A stretch of DNA of 64,000 nucleotides, taken from positions 2,902,001-2,966,000 of the forward strand of contig NC_058155.1 in NCBI RefSeq assembly GCF_011075055.1, read 5' to 3'. The notes under the pieces are model-generated. The model saw only the letters and a program-made list of their open reading frames with translations, made no database searches and had not been told where the DNA came from. Origin of the DNA: Mangifera indica (Eukaryota > Streptophyta > Magnoliopsida > Sapindales > Anacardiaceae). This document shows, one piece after another, positions 22,824-34,123 of this stretch; the first letter of the stretch is position 1; each line of letters begins with the position of its first letter. Both the position numbers and the translations under genes were made by a program.

Positions 22824-24110
22824 ATCACTTAAAGAACATACAAAGTGGCTCTGAAACTATATGTAGCATTTTTGATCTAATAGTCTGATCTATTATCAAT
22901 ATATTATCTACTTTAGATATACAATCCATCATAGTTTTTGTTTTTGGGCTTTGCAATTTCAAATTTGTCTTAACAGTTTAAAGGGTGCTTATAGACTATT
23001 TAATCAGTCTTATTTTAGCATTCCCAAATGATGTGGGATACACATATAAACCTAACATCTTTCTCATATTTTGCCAATATAAGATTTTCCTAAAGATGTC
23101 ATACAAACCAAGTTTTACGAGCTTGTTTTATGCCATACAAGGATTTATTCAATTTGCACACCAATTTATGATCCTTTTAGACAGTCGCAAAAATGATGCA
23201 TACATGAGTCCCTCTTCATTTTTGGGCTCCATATCTTTCTCAAGTCACCATGCCACCCAAAAAGCCAAGATGAATGAATTTCCAACAACAAAAAGCCCAA
23301 GGATACAATACCTACTCAATTTTGGTCCAAATCCACCTTTGGGTATAGCCTCCTTAAATGGACTCAAAACCCACTTGTATAATTGCTTCAATTGGTCCAA
23401 AAGTGCAACTTTTGAAGTCCATTATTGGCCCAAACATCCAAGACCTCTTTTTTGAAGCCCAAAGAGCTCAAAGTATGTCTTTAGTTGGATTTGAACTAGA
23501 AAAGAAGATGGTTGTCTTTGTTAGGAAACAAGTTTCCTACATTTAAGGAAAAACTGTATTATTTTGTCTTGTATTAATTAATTTGGGCATGGGTTTAGTT
23601 TATGATGGGTGGCTTAACATGCATTAAGGATTTTAGTTGATTTTATATTAATTTTGTTGGCAAAAGTGTATCATTACTATCCATGCCTTTATATAAAGGG
23701 GTGGGCCTTCATTTGTAATTGTTGGTGGACATTTGAATGAAACTTGAGTAAAAGTATTGAAGCTTTTTCCTCATTTTCCTTTATCCAATCATCTTGGTGG
23801 AAGATTGGTGGTGGAAAACCCCAAGATTGGTGGATCCCTTTCCTTTATGCCTTGGTTTTTCATTAGTGTGCTCCTTAGAATCCAAATTACATGCATGTGA
23901 AGGGTTTTCAATCTTATGGTAGAGAGTTACAACATAATTATCATTTCTGCCACTGTATTCTACTTACAATTTAATTGCTATATTCTATATCAATTATGTA
24001 TGTCCATAACTTGAAAGAAAGTTCATTGTGTCGTGATTATGATGAAATGAATTTGGTTGGATTTGGAGTTGATATGGTTGGTTAAATTGCAAGAACAAAA
24101 AAACTGCACA
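22824..24110 (+). other. Non-coding, LTR-like segment with TATA box
   Basis: A TATA-like ctttatataaaggg stands at 23687-23700, followed by 'ggtgggccttcatttgtaattg'. The stretch 23200-23990 contains many 'ccca', 'gggc' and 'ggtgg' words of the kind seen around LTR promoters. An open frame at 22985-23455 (156 codons) has no recognisable motif and I do not call it a gene. This is probably a diverged LTR in plus orientation; the ends were not found. Confidence 0.3.
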
Positions 24111-25660
24111 TATCAAACGAACAATAAAAAAAAATTTTAATTCTTTGGTTTCTTGTTGCATTTTTGAATGAATATGTACCAAAAAACCACTTGTTGACAC
24201 ACATATACCTACCATCTAGGTCCCATTTACAAAGACATTGTTTATACCAATTTGTTTAATATACCAAGTATATTGAATAACCAAACTAAGTATGACCCTA
24301 ACGGTGGCAACTTTGACAATAGGGCTAACGGTTTCAAAATAATCAACTCTAGGTCTTTGGTGGAAACCTTTAGCCACTAATTTGACCTTATTATCTTTGA
24401 ACAGAACCATTTGGGTTATATTTAGCCTTAAACACCCATTTGCATCCAACCAAATGCATGTCAACAGTGGGATGGACCAAAGTCCAAGTATTATTAGCTA
24501 GTAAAGCATCAAATTTTGCTTGTATGGTAGCCTTCTACTGAAGATCAGAAAGAGCTTCAAATGTAAAGCTAGGTTCTAATTTGAAAGAAGACTCATTATT
24601 GGATATTTTGGAGATTGGAAAGGTCGAGTGTTCGGGTTTGGTTTTTGATTTGGTTAACAAGAGATGAAAATTTGTGATAATAAGTGAAGTTAAAGGTTTG
24701 GAGGAAGAAATACAATTATTTAACTGCACTTCAAGGTTAATAGTTGGATAACAAATGTTAGATGCTATGGTTTAAGGGGATTTAGGGCTAATATTCAAGT
24801 TGGTTGGTGTAGTATGAGTTAAATGAATAGAAACATTTGAAGGAAATAAACTAGAAATATCAAATGATGAAAAATTTCGATATTGATCCTATTTTGTGAT
24901 AGGACTATAAGGTAACTTTGAAACTAAAGATGGAGAATGTATAGGCAAAGATTGAGAGATGATGAATTATTTTGTTTATAGGTTGTATGTTTGATGGAGA
25001 AGAATCAGAATCAAAAGAAGGTGTAGATAGCAATTGAGAAGATGAAGTAGGAGAAAAAGTCTATTGAATTAAAAGTTACCAACTCTTATGATTAGAATTA
25101 GAAAGATCTTGTTTGTGGAAAATATTCTACATAAAATTAGATTATGAAACTATATGTCCAAATTAAGGATCTAGTATAAAAGAAACTCATTTTCATCGAG
25201 TTTCAAATAGGATATAATATAGATTATGCCCTTGGGATAAAGACATTTGTAACCTTTGTGTTGTAGACTATAACTAACAAAGACATTTAGTGGTACGATA
25301 TTGAAACTAGTGTTTGTTATAGGGTCCAAGATAAAGAAAAACAACACAACCAAAGGTTTTTAACCTAGAATAGTCAGGAAGTTTATTAAGCAGTTTATGA
25401 AAAGGTGAAATGGAATTAATTATTGAAGATGGTAGCATTTTTATAAGAAAGTTAACGTTTTGAAAAACCAGAGACAAAAATTTCAATGGAAGGCTAACTT
25501 TTGCTAGAAGAGTAAGTTCCACTTATAAAATTTGCCTATGTTATCTTTTGGCTGTACCATTTTGTTTGTAAGTGTGAGGACAAGGATGTCTAAAAAAATA
25601 CTTGATTCTTGTAGCAAAACGAAAAAAACCCTATATTCACCTCCTAAATTTGATTGTAAG

Positions 25661-27361
25661 TGATAACTTTGTTAATTGTTATTATTTTGATTTCTAATTC
25701 CCTTATGTTGTAAGAAAATTTAATCCAATCTAATGGAATTATTTATCTTTTTGCATTTAGGAAGTTTTGAACATTTTTGGAGTAAATTGGGCCAAGAAGA
25801 TTAAAAATTGGGACAAACCTATTAATCTACAAAATCTATGATACTGACTAGGTATGGGCAAGTGAAATGATGAGAGCAGATTTCAAAATTTAAATCTGAA
25901 CATCCAAATCAGTTGAGATAGTCCAAAAAAGTCAAGATTTGCTTCCTAGAAAAGGGGTGGTTACTAGCTGGAAAAGGGGATTATTTTATATAGATTAAGA
26001 AGGATATATATCTTTTCCTTTCTTTTTGGGAAGATATATATCACATTTACTTGGCTGGATTAAGAGATTATTATTACCTTCTATTTTCAGATCTAAGTAA
26101 GGGAAAATATATATATATATACTTTTATTTTGTTGGGAGGATCATCATTGTAATTAGCAGAAACGTTTTTCTGGATTTTTGGTTGGCTTGGGATGGTTTA
26201 TAGTGGCTAAACCCTTTTATCTTGGTTGAAGGGATCTGAAATCATGGAACTACAATAATTTTGAGATTAATTTTTGTTCTTTAATGCATCTTTTTAATTA
26301 TTCAAGTATATATTATCTTTCTGAATTATTTTTCATGATTCTATTGGTTGATTGCTAAGGCACGCGATTAGTTTATCAATTAATATACTCTACTACTAGA
26401 TTAGGTGTTGAATCCGTAATTGTTCAATCTATCTAATCGAAGTGGCAACTAGGATTTATTGTTTACTATGTTAGAAATTGTAAATCCTAAGAAAATAATC
26501 AACTGAATTAAATACAACATCATACGCTTGTGTTGTCTTGTTTCGTTGGTCTTTCTAATTCTTAATGCTATTGTTTATTAAATTCGAGATCATATCCAAG
26601 TTGTTAATCAATAAAGGTTAACTGGAATTAGGGCTAAATTTGAAGCAAGCTTGTTTGGGCTCAAAATGAGCTTTGCTTAAATGAGCTCGAGCCTAAGCTT
26701 GCCTTAAACAAGCCCGAGTACAAACGTAAGCCTGAATTTTAAGCAAAAAACGAATACGGGCTTGAATTTGAACACCAATTAAGTAAGTCGGGCTCAGCTT
26801 GCGAGTCACTCACTCAAATGAAAAAACATTTAATTTGGAAAAAATGACACCGTTTGTTTCTTGAAAAACGAGCCTAAAACTGAGTTGTCAAGCCTCAAAT
26901 ACGAGCCTAAGCCCGAGGTTGGGCTCACTAAAAACGAGTCAAAAATAAGTTGGGCTCTGTTTAGGCTCGGCTCAACTCGTATCTAGCCCTAACTAGAATA
27001 CATGTTTTTGGTTAACTAATCATAAAAAATGACAGGTAATTAATATTACAACGAATATTTAAATAATTAATTTGATATTTTTGGTTGTCGATGATCAATC
27101 ATAGGTCAATGGTGGATGTGATCGTAAACCAAGGTTTGTTTAATTGATTATTTGTTTTAGATTGTTTTGCTGAATTTTTATTTACTGTTTTTAATTATAA
27201 TTCACATTCAATTTAAAACCCCCCTTATTTTCTTGTTTTGATTAATTTGTGACAATGTACTAATCGGAGCTCTTTGAGAGAATGATCCTTACTTTCTTTT
27301 ATTATATTTTTGTTGTAAGAATTTAAGATTTTAATTTGGGTGTCGACGACAACACTTACCA
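25661..27361. mobile_element. Solo LTR inserted in copia B integrase
   Basis: The segment begins TGATAACTTTG and ends ACTTACCA, whose reverse complement TGGTAAGT nearly mirrors the start. Flanks are gtaag (25656-25660) and gtaat (27362-27366), a 4/5 target duplication. Removing the segment and one duplication joins copia B integrase in frame (EYKIRKL-QSNLGGEY) with no base left over, which is strong support for the boundaries. Its own length without the MITE at 26629-26991 is about 1.33 kb. The right two-thirds recur in reverse orientation at 46475-47300. Confidence 0.75.
26629..26991. mobile_element. Non-autonomous hAT-type MITE, copy 2
   Basis: Ends are TAGGGCTAAATTTGA and, reverse-complemented, TAGGGCTAGATACGA. 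The 8-bp duplications are actggaat (26621-26628) and actagaat (26992-26999). The same 'GCTCGAGC/GGGCTC' interior as copy 1, but diverged. The equivalent site in the reverse copy of the host repeat (46836-46843) has one 'attccagt', the reverse complement of actggaat, and no insertion, so it preserves the empty site. Length is 363 bp. Confidence 0.88.
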
Positions 27362-29372
27362 GTAATTTCCTAATTTTATACTCAAATTATCTTTCAATAA
27401 ATTTGTAGAGAGATTCAAAGAAGATTTTGCTTTAGACTTACTTTTAAGGGGAAAAAATCCAAATAAACTTAGTGAAATCATCAATGAAAAGCCTCCATAA
27501 ATTAGAATGAACTAATTCAAGAGGTTTGGATGATTGAGAATATGAACAAGAAACATTATTCTATTTTAACTACCTTTATTAACATGCATTGCAAGATGAA
27601 AGTTCAAAATTAAGATCACAGGTAACATTCATAGTTTCCAAATAACATGCACAAATGTTTTGGCATTGGAATGACCAAACCTTGCACGCTATGAATTCAT
27701 CTTAATTTTTGAAGCAAAAAAAGATTAAATGGCATGTGAATCATTAATGCACTCATAATTATTTAGACCATGCAAAGTAGACAACAACATATCAACATGC
27801 CTAAAATTTCCATAGTTAATATTATTTTGTGTACATGAAATATAAGTACTTGTATTGAGTGATTAAATACTAGTGGGTAAAATAGAAGAACTAGATTGAT
27901 ATCCAATGACTTGATTATGTGATCTGATTTAGATAGGAACAAAAGACTAATTGAGTTGTAAAGTCTATCTTTAAGCTATCCTTGAAGCATACTTGCTTGA
28001 GTGATTTTGTCTTTAACAACACATTTGCTAGCATAAAATTCAACAACAACATAGTTATCTATGGTTATTTTGAAATTCTAAGTAAAATTTTAGTGATGTA
28101 ACAGAGATAAAACATTTTTACAATAAAAGGCTTTGGAATGAAAAGGACCAAAAACCAAAACATGACCAACCTAAATAATGTTTAGAGACTCACCATTTCC
28201 CACTTGAAACTTACATGCTCCTTTGTAATTAGTTGCTATAGTGAGTTGGGAGACATCGGGCATGACATGATTAGTTGCACTTGAGTCCATATACCAAGCG
28301 TAATCCCAGACACAAGTAAAAGTGGAAATCGGGATGGTAAAGCTAGACTGGTTAGTGTGTTGTGTAAAGTATGCCCTGGTTATGGGTTTCGGTGTAATGC
28401 TATGATGAAAGTTTGAGGCTAGATTAATAGAGGAATTAGGATGAGTTAAGGGTGACAAAACTAGTTCAACCATGTGTTAAAAATAAACTGGATGTGTGTT
28501 GGTTGGATGAGGTGTTGTAATCAATTGTCTTGAGTTGAAAGGACCATAAGCAAACTAATTATTGTTACTAGATTGACTAGTATAAAATTGAGAGAAAATT
28601 GAGGGATAATTTTAGTTAGTGTTGAACCTATAGTAACACTGAGGAGTTATTTGACCTATTTTGTCCCACACTTGCATATCACTTTGTCTTTAGTAGTAGC
28701 TCAGCCTCTTCCTTTTCCTAGATGTTGCATGGGAGGATAAGGATACTGGTGGCCACATTGAAAGGGTGCAAATCTATTAGTTTGTACACTCATGTGTGGA
28801 ATTGAGTTTCCAAACTGTTTAGGTTGGTTTTGTGACATTGGAAAGGATTGAAAAATGTTTAGATCATAAACTATGTTCTCTACTTACGCAGTTTTGGTGG
28901 TTTGACAAGACTAGATATATTAATTAAGCTACTAAGGAAATCACTTAAAATAATGCCTCTGAAGTAAACATTGAGCATTTTGTAAACTAAGAGGCTCTAT
29001 TCTTGAATCAATCCTACATACCATACTAGCTACCACTACATCATATTTTGGTTCTAGACCATCTAATATGCAGTTTATAAACTCCTTATCACTAATAACA
29101 TGTCCTCCTAAAGCTATAACATCAACATAACTTTTCATATTAAGCACATAATTATCTACACTTAAGTTCTCTTTTTGGGTCATTTGCAATAGATTTATAT
29201 CATGCAAAATTTGGGTGTTAGATGTAGTAACAAATTATTTTTCTAATGTATAACAAATTTCATTATTGTGTTGACATTTTGAAATAATAGGAAAAAATTC
29301 TTCTAATATAAAAGCTAATAGTCAACTAACAAGTAACTTGTCCACTATATTCCACACAACATAATCTGGATT

Positions 29373-30765
29373 GACTTTTTTCTTAACAAAAAATGAGTGA
29401 ATTTAGGGTTCAAGATTTGAAGAAGAGAGTGAAAATTGTGAGAATTTCTTGACTTTAGAAGATTTTTATTGAGTGTTTTTCATTGATACACGTACAAAAA
29501 TATTCACCCTTTATATAGCATAGCAAAAATTGTTAAGTTCAGTTATAATATTAAGAGAAGAAACAACTTACAAACAAAAACCATTAGTCAGTTTGATCAG
29601 CATTTCAACATTTGTCAACTGTTTTACTTTTTCCCAACAGATCGCATGTTGAATACTCTATTCTTCTTCCCCATCCTCACAAGGGAGATATTTCCCCAAC
29701 TTATCCCCATTATAAGGATGATAAGGATTTTTTGTGCCTTACTTATGGGGAATAATCCACTTCCTTTTTTTTCTTTGTACCTGTGAGAAAAAATGCCCTT
29801 CCCTTTCCATTCTTGTACTCATAGAAAAAAAACTTCTTATTTTCCATCTTAGTCCCCTAGGGGAATTAATCTGTCCTCCCTTTTTTACTAAGTTCAGTAA
29901 TACTTATAGGAGATCAAACAAATCAGTATAAAATAAATAATCATGTTTTCTTATTTAGGGAAAGAATTTCAGATAATATACAAAACATTTTATCTTTTGT
30001 AATAAAACATTTAAGAAACCTCACCATGAAGAAACAATGAAAATTCTAATTAATTAAATGTTTCATAATGATGTCCCTTATAATGTTACTTGCTGTTTCT
30101 TTCATACGATATTCACTTGCTACTATTTTATTGATACAAAGCAATATGTTAAAAATGAACCTTTAATGCTAAGGTTCAAGAGAAAAATCATTTATAATAA
30201 GAGATAAATAAAATGTTATGACAAAGTAAAACATGAAAAGACAATGTTTCACTGGGAATAATAAATAAACTATAAGAAATCCAATTCAAGTATGATCGAC
30301 TTATATTATATGGGTTTGACTTTTGGCTCTTGTGATTTCATTTTCAGTTTTTATATCTTTAGGAAAACATATCAAATAAGTGATACTATTAGTATGGTGT
30401 CGAACCACATAAATTCGTATATTTTGTGTGATCACATTCTTGCTTTATTTTTCCCTTTGCTTACTGTACAATTTAATTCGATATGTTCCAAAACAACATT
30501 TATTCTTTACGATAAGAACATTTGAGATGTTTATAATGGATTGTGAATCTTTTTTTAGCAGGAATAAAGGAAAAAAAAGATGCTCATCTTTCTATTGAAT
30601 AATTTATGATGTAGACAACCACTCTTGGTCTAGAAATGAAAATAATAGTTTTTTAATATAAAAGTATAATCACTTTTGCGATTTGGATTCGGATATTCGG
30701 TTCTAAATAGACAGACCAGTAGCATAGAATTATAATATATGTTAAGAATCTGAGTTAGTAACATA
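29373..30765. other. Non-coding; copia B 5' LTR promoter likely
   Basis: The minus strand of 29501-29520 reads tgctatataaagggtgaata, a TATA-like signal about 130 bases upstream of copia B gag, consistent with its 5' LTR. The LTR limits were not found. 29640-29900 is rich in 'cccc' and 'gggga' words. From 29930 to 30765 I see no gene or clear repeat. Confidence 0.35.
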
Positions 30766-31210
30766 ATGTCCTTAGACGGTCCTAGAAGAAGACCGTCTTC
30801 CCAGACAAAGAGGACGGCTTTGTCTTTGTCTGGGAAGACGTCGTCTTCCCCGACAAAGTTCTTCGTCTCCCAAGACCTCTCCGACGTCGATCGGGCCTCT
30901 AAATGGGAGGAAAGAGATCGTCGGAAGGAGATAATGCTTCGGGAGGGAGAGGCCATCGGCAATAGAGCCGGAGATGTCGTCGGAGATTTCAAAACGAAAC
31001 CATAGGGTAAAACTACCATTTTTTAAAATTTAGGCTGGGAAAAATTTTAGTTTTTAAAATTTAGGGGGGCAAAAAAAGATAAAATTTTTAGACGTTAGGG
31101 TTCTGTTAAATTTAACCGGTCATGGGTGGGTGTTTGGTGTTTCCATAGTTAAAGGATGGATATTTGAAAAAACATCAAACCTTGGGTGGGAAATAGTCGT
31201 TTGGCCTAGA
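30766..31210. mobile_element. GC-rich non-autonomous element, right end shared by three copies
   Basis: A sharply GC-richer stretch (30766-31005) is followed by 'aaaatttaggggggc' and ends 'aaaccttgggtgggaaatagtcgtttggcct' at about 31206. Similar endings occur at about 33655 ('aaacttgggtggaaaatgctcctttgacct', in the PP2 intron) and about 50160 ('taccttggatgggaataag'). These look like right ends of one dispersed family. The open frames on both strands (30630-31019 minus, 30766-31005 plus) share no recognisable protein motif and reflect base composition. The left end was not found. Confidence 0.4.
30794..30840. repeat. Perfect 17-bp inverted repeat (hairpin)
   Basis: cgtcttcccagacaaag at 30794-30810 is exactly reverse-complemented at 30824-30840, with a 13-base loop. 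It lies at the start of the GC-rich element and may be a subterminal hairpin of it. Confidence 0.85.
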
Positions 31211-32691
31211 TATATTTATAAACGTGAAAAAAGTTATAAATTAATAAATATGTTAAAGTTATCTTTGATAGGCTTGTGTATAATTCTAGTTAGTAAATAC
31301 AAAAACAGATAAAAAAATGACATAAAAATTATATAGGTATGATATGGAGAATGATGAAAATATATTTGTAAAAAAGGGGTCATAAAATTTGGATAACAGA
31401 AAAATATTAAACGTGTATATACGAGTTTAATACTACACATTCAATCCCTAAATTCTAAACCCTATAAATAGATTCAATCTACAAACACATGTTTCAAACA
31501 CATAACACAACCAATACTCAAATTGTAGCATAACTAATTTCAAATTGTAATCTATAACACAAAATGTAGCACAACCAGGTCAGATTAACTTGATTTTGAC
31601 AAATGATCATAATTCCTTTCCATGATATATAACATGTCCATGCTATACTAGGTTTTATGATTAAAAATGCTCTAGAAATGTTAGCAGTTGCAAAACGAAG
31701 TCCACGATTAATAAGGAAGATCAATTTTTTTTTTTTTTTTGGGTATAAATACTTAAGCAAATATAATCAAAATGAAAATCACCTACTCACTGATTCACCA
31801 ATATATATTGAAATCAAAATAGACACTGATTCAGATAAAATAACATTTCAAAAAGTTTATTTTTTTCCAACACAAATTCAAATAACTATCTCACCAAAAA
31901 ATACATTAAAATCACCAATTCACCAGTATTGAAACTTAAAAAGATACTTTTGCGCTTTAGACTAGAGTATTGAAATAATGTCATTTGAGTTTCTTTAAAA
32001 ATTCAAAAAAAAACAAAAGAAAATGAATAAAACAGTTGTTTAATACTCTTTCAATACATAAAACATATAAAATACGCGTTTAATATGTTTTGGGTTAAAA
32101 AATTTGAACTATCGTGTTTAATATGTGAATTAAACAGGAACACAAATTAAATGTGAATTATTCATGTTTTTACTGACTAGTTATACAAGTACAAATCCTT
32201 GGAAGGCAGCAAATCAATTAGAATTTTCTATCTCAAAATGTGGAGTGGATTATGCACTTAAACAATATAAACAAGTGCTAAGAATTTTTAATATATAATT
32301 AGAAACAAATCATATTGACTGAAATGATGGAAAATAATGCTATTACATCCTTAAAATTAGAAACTTTAATAATTTTCACATAAAAAAAAAAAAAAGCATG
32401 CATGCGCCAGAAGGATTATGTTTAAGAATTTTCTTACATGTAAAGAGAGGCAATATTGGACGGGGTATGGATCATGTTATCTATTGGTATGAGATAAGAG
32501 AATCTCAATTATTTCAATTAATAAAGTGAAACGAGATTCTGATGAGAAAATAAAGGTCCTTAACATTTTGTGGAAGGAAAAATGTAATTAACTTGACCAT
32601 CTCGTGCTATAAATTCTTGGTCTGCTTGAGCAACGAAAATCATCAGTGAGAGTTGCTTGTAATTTTACAGAGAAGAGCTAGTGATAAGGAG
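31211..32691. other. AT-rich non-coding upstream of PP2-like gene
   Basis: No gene seen. Short open frames are low-complexity. The stretch just before the PP2-like start (about 32600-32691) should hold the promoter and 5' leader: 'gctataaattcttgg' at about 32607-32621 is a plausible TATA box some 70-85 bases before the start codon. Confidence 0.35.
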
Positions 32692-32826
32692 ATGGCTTCA
32701 GCTCAAGTTCAGCTCCCACACAACCTCCATGCCATTCTGAAAGAAGGAGAGTCCAAGACTGACGCCTACTGGGACGATCTGATTGAGCAGCTCCACGCCG
32801 GAATTTTCTTGTTTCAAAACAAACTG

Positions 32827-32912
32827 GCAAGTTACATCATCAATATTATTGTCATAATTTTGCACTAATAAATTGCAATACTAATGATTAATTAATCAAT
32901 GTTTTTCTGCAG
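32827..32912 (+). other. GC-AG intron in PP2-like gene
   Basis: The only junction that keeps the lectin frame is CTG|GCAAGT ... TTTTTCTGCAG|AAG: 45 codons then KFWVD. The canonical GT four bases later (32831) would put exon 2 out of frame and give a stop within four codons. GCAAGT is the typical context of the GC-AG minor class of U2 introns. Length is 86 bases. Confidence 0.7.
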
Positions 32913-33039
32913 AAGTTTTGGGTTGACAGGCTTTTAGGGGCTAACGCTTTCGACATTCATGCAAGGGGTCTCTCAATTACTTGGGGAGATGATACACGTT
33001 ACTGGAATTGGACTTACAAACCAGATACTCAAAGGTATA

Positions 33040-33665
33040 TATATTGGTTTTCCTCCACCATTGATGATGGACAACAACACCTTACCAACTCTGTTGGCGG
33101 TGAAAGCAGCTAGGATGGTGAAGGTCGTTGCTTCGTCAAAGGTCATGCTATTGCTTTGTCAAAGGCCATTGCTTTTGGACGATGAAATATCGTCCTTCGT
33201 TGATGCTTTTAGACGATGAAATATTGCCTTTCATTGTCCTTTGACATGTGAAGTCGTTGTTTGTTGACCCACATCCAACCGTTGTCCTTTCATTGTCCAA
33301 CCACTATCCGTTGAACCATCAGAGATGAAACAAAGTTTGTGGGGGGTGAAAAAAGTTTTAAAAAGTCTGTGGGGCGGTTGCAAAAGAAAAAAATTATAAA
33401 GTATAAAACCCTAGAGTGGGGGGGGGGGGGGGGGGGAGTGAATTTTTCAAAACTTAATCCTGAGAGGAAATTGTTAGTTTTCCAAGCCAATGGGAAAAAA
33501 TGATATAAATTTTTAGAGTTTAGTTATAAAATAACGATTTTACATTACTCTCTAATAGAAAAATCTATTAGAAATTAGTTCATGGATGAATATTTGAGTT
33601 TTTGAAAACCTACAGGTATTTATTTGTATTTACATTAAAACTTGGGTGGAAAATGCTCCTTTGAC
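33040..33665. mobile_element. Repeat insertion in PP2-like intron 2
   Basis: Intron 2 (707 bases) holds short near-repeats ('tcgtccttcgttgatgcttt', 'tttcattgtcc', 'gacgatgaaatat' twice), a 19-base G run at 33418-33436, and an ending 'aaacttgggtggaaaatgctcctttgacct' like the ends near 31206 and 50160. It is probably a copy of that dispersed family. The splice sites are unaffected. Confidence 0.45.
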
Positions 33666-34123
33666 CTTAAAACATCTAACATTTCTACCTTATTTATAAT
33701 GAATGAAGAATATATTTAGTCAAATAATTATATTTTTGCAGTTGTGCTCAAGTTGAGATGGCTGAATTATTGAACGTTTGTTGGCTTGACGTAAGCTAGA
33801 AATTCCCTGCTAAAAACCTCACTCCAGAGATGGTTTACCAAGTTTCTTTTGTGTTGATGATGAAGGACGGAGAATATGGATTTGCAAATCATCCTGTGAA
33901 CTTTAAACTCACCATTCCAAATTATCATGAGACCATTGAGCGCAGAGAGGATTTGAGTAAATTGCCAAAAAAGAAATGGGCAGAGGTCCGAATTGGTGAG
34001 TTCTATACATGTTGCAATATGACTGGGGATATGGAAATTTTGATGTTTGAACATGGTTCCCAGTGGAAGAGTGGGATGATTGTCAATAAGATTGTCATCC
34101 GCCCAGTGCGTAGGCTGAAGTGA

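Larger units (their letters stand above)
24120..29372 (-). pseudogene. Ty1/copia B gag-pol pseudogene, interrupted
   Basis: On the minus strand from high to low coordinates: gag (UBN2-like) around 28941-29372 with LSVDNYVLNMKSYVDVIA and EFINCILDGLEPKYD; protease with WYMDSSATNHV (28250-28320), where the active-site Asp-Ser-Gly is Asp-Ser-Ser; integrase up to EYKIRKL, broken by a solo LTR and resuming QSNLGGEY; a later integrase stretch LKTFGCVVFLYLGPYNKH and HKGYKCLYPKGIIYI (25171-25522); reverse transcriptase with QAKFDALLANNTW, KLVAKGFHQRPRVDYFET and INNVFVNGT (24216-24540). The frame fades near 24120, so the rest of reverse transcriptase, RNase H and the 3' LTR are missing. It is a different family from elements A and C. 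Confidence 0.8.
32692..34123 (+). pseudogene. PP2-A-like phloem lectin gene with one premature stop
   Basis: Phloem protein 2 family (PP2-A type): proteins of phloem sieve tubes that bind N-acetylglucosamine glycans. Three exons: 32692-32826, 32913-33034, 33742-34123, giving 212 codons. Exon 1 starts MASAQVQLPHNLHAIL, the usual PP2-A start; exon 2 gives KFWVDRLLG and LSITWGDDTRYWNW; exon 3 gives EMAELLNVCWLDVS, KNLTPEMVYQVSFVLMM, PVNFKLTIP, WAEVRIGEF and IVIRP. All are signature positions of the lectin domain. A TAG at 33797-33799 (codon 105) interrupts 'WLDVS-KF', where the family has an ordinary residue, while the frame stays open on both sides. Intron 1 uses a GC donor. Intron 2 (33035-33741) carries repeat sequence. 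Recent pseudogene or base error are both possible. Confidence 0.82.

Noticed and set aside
22985..23455. 156-codon plus-strand frame
   Set aside because: No recognised motif, irregular composition, lies in LTR-like sequence; left as non-coding.
30630..31019. 129-codon minus-strand frame and 79-codon plus-strand frame in the GC-rich patch
   Set aside because: Both strands are open because of base composition and few stop-rich words; the hairpin and element-like ending fit a non-coding repeat better.
33791..33827. A mini-intron (gtaagc...ccag) that would remove the PP2-like stop
   Set aside because: It would be only 37 bases, below the usual minimum for plant introns, and would remove conserved lectin residues.
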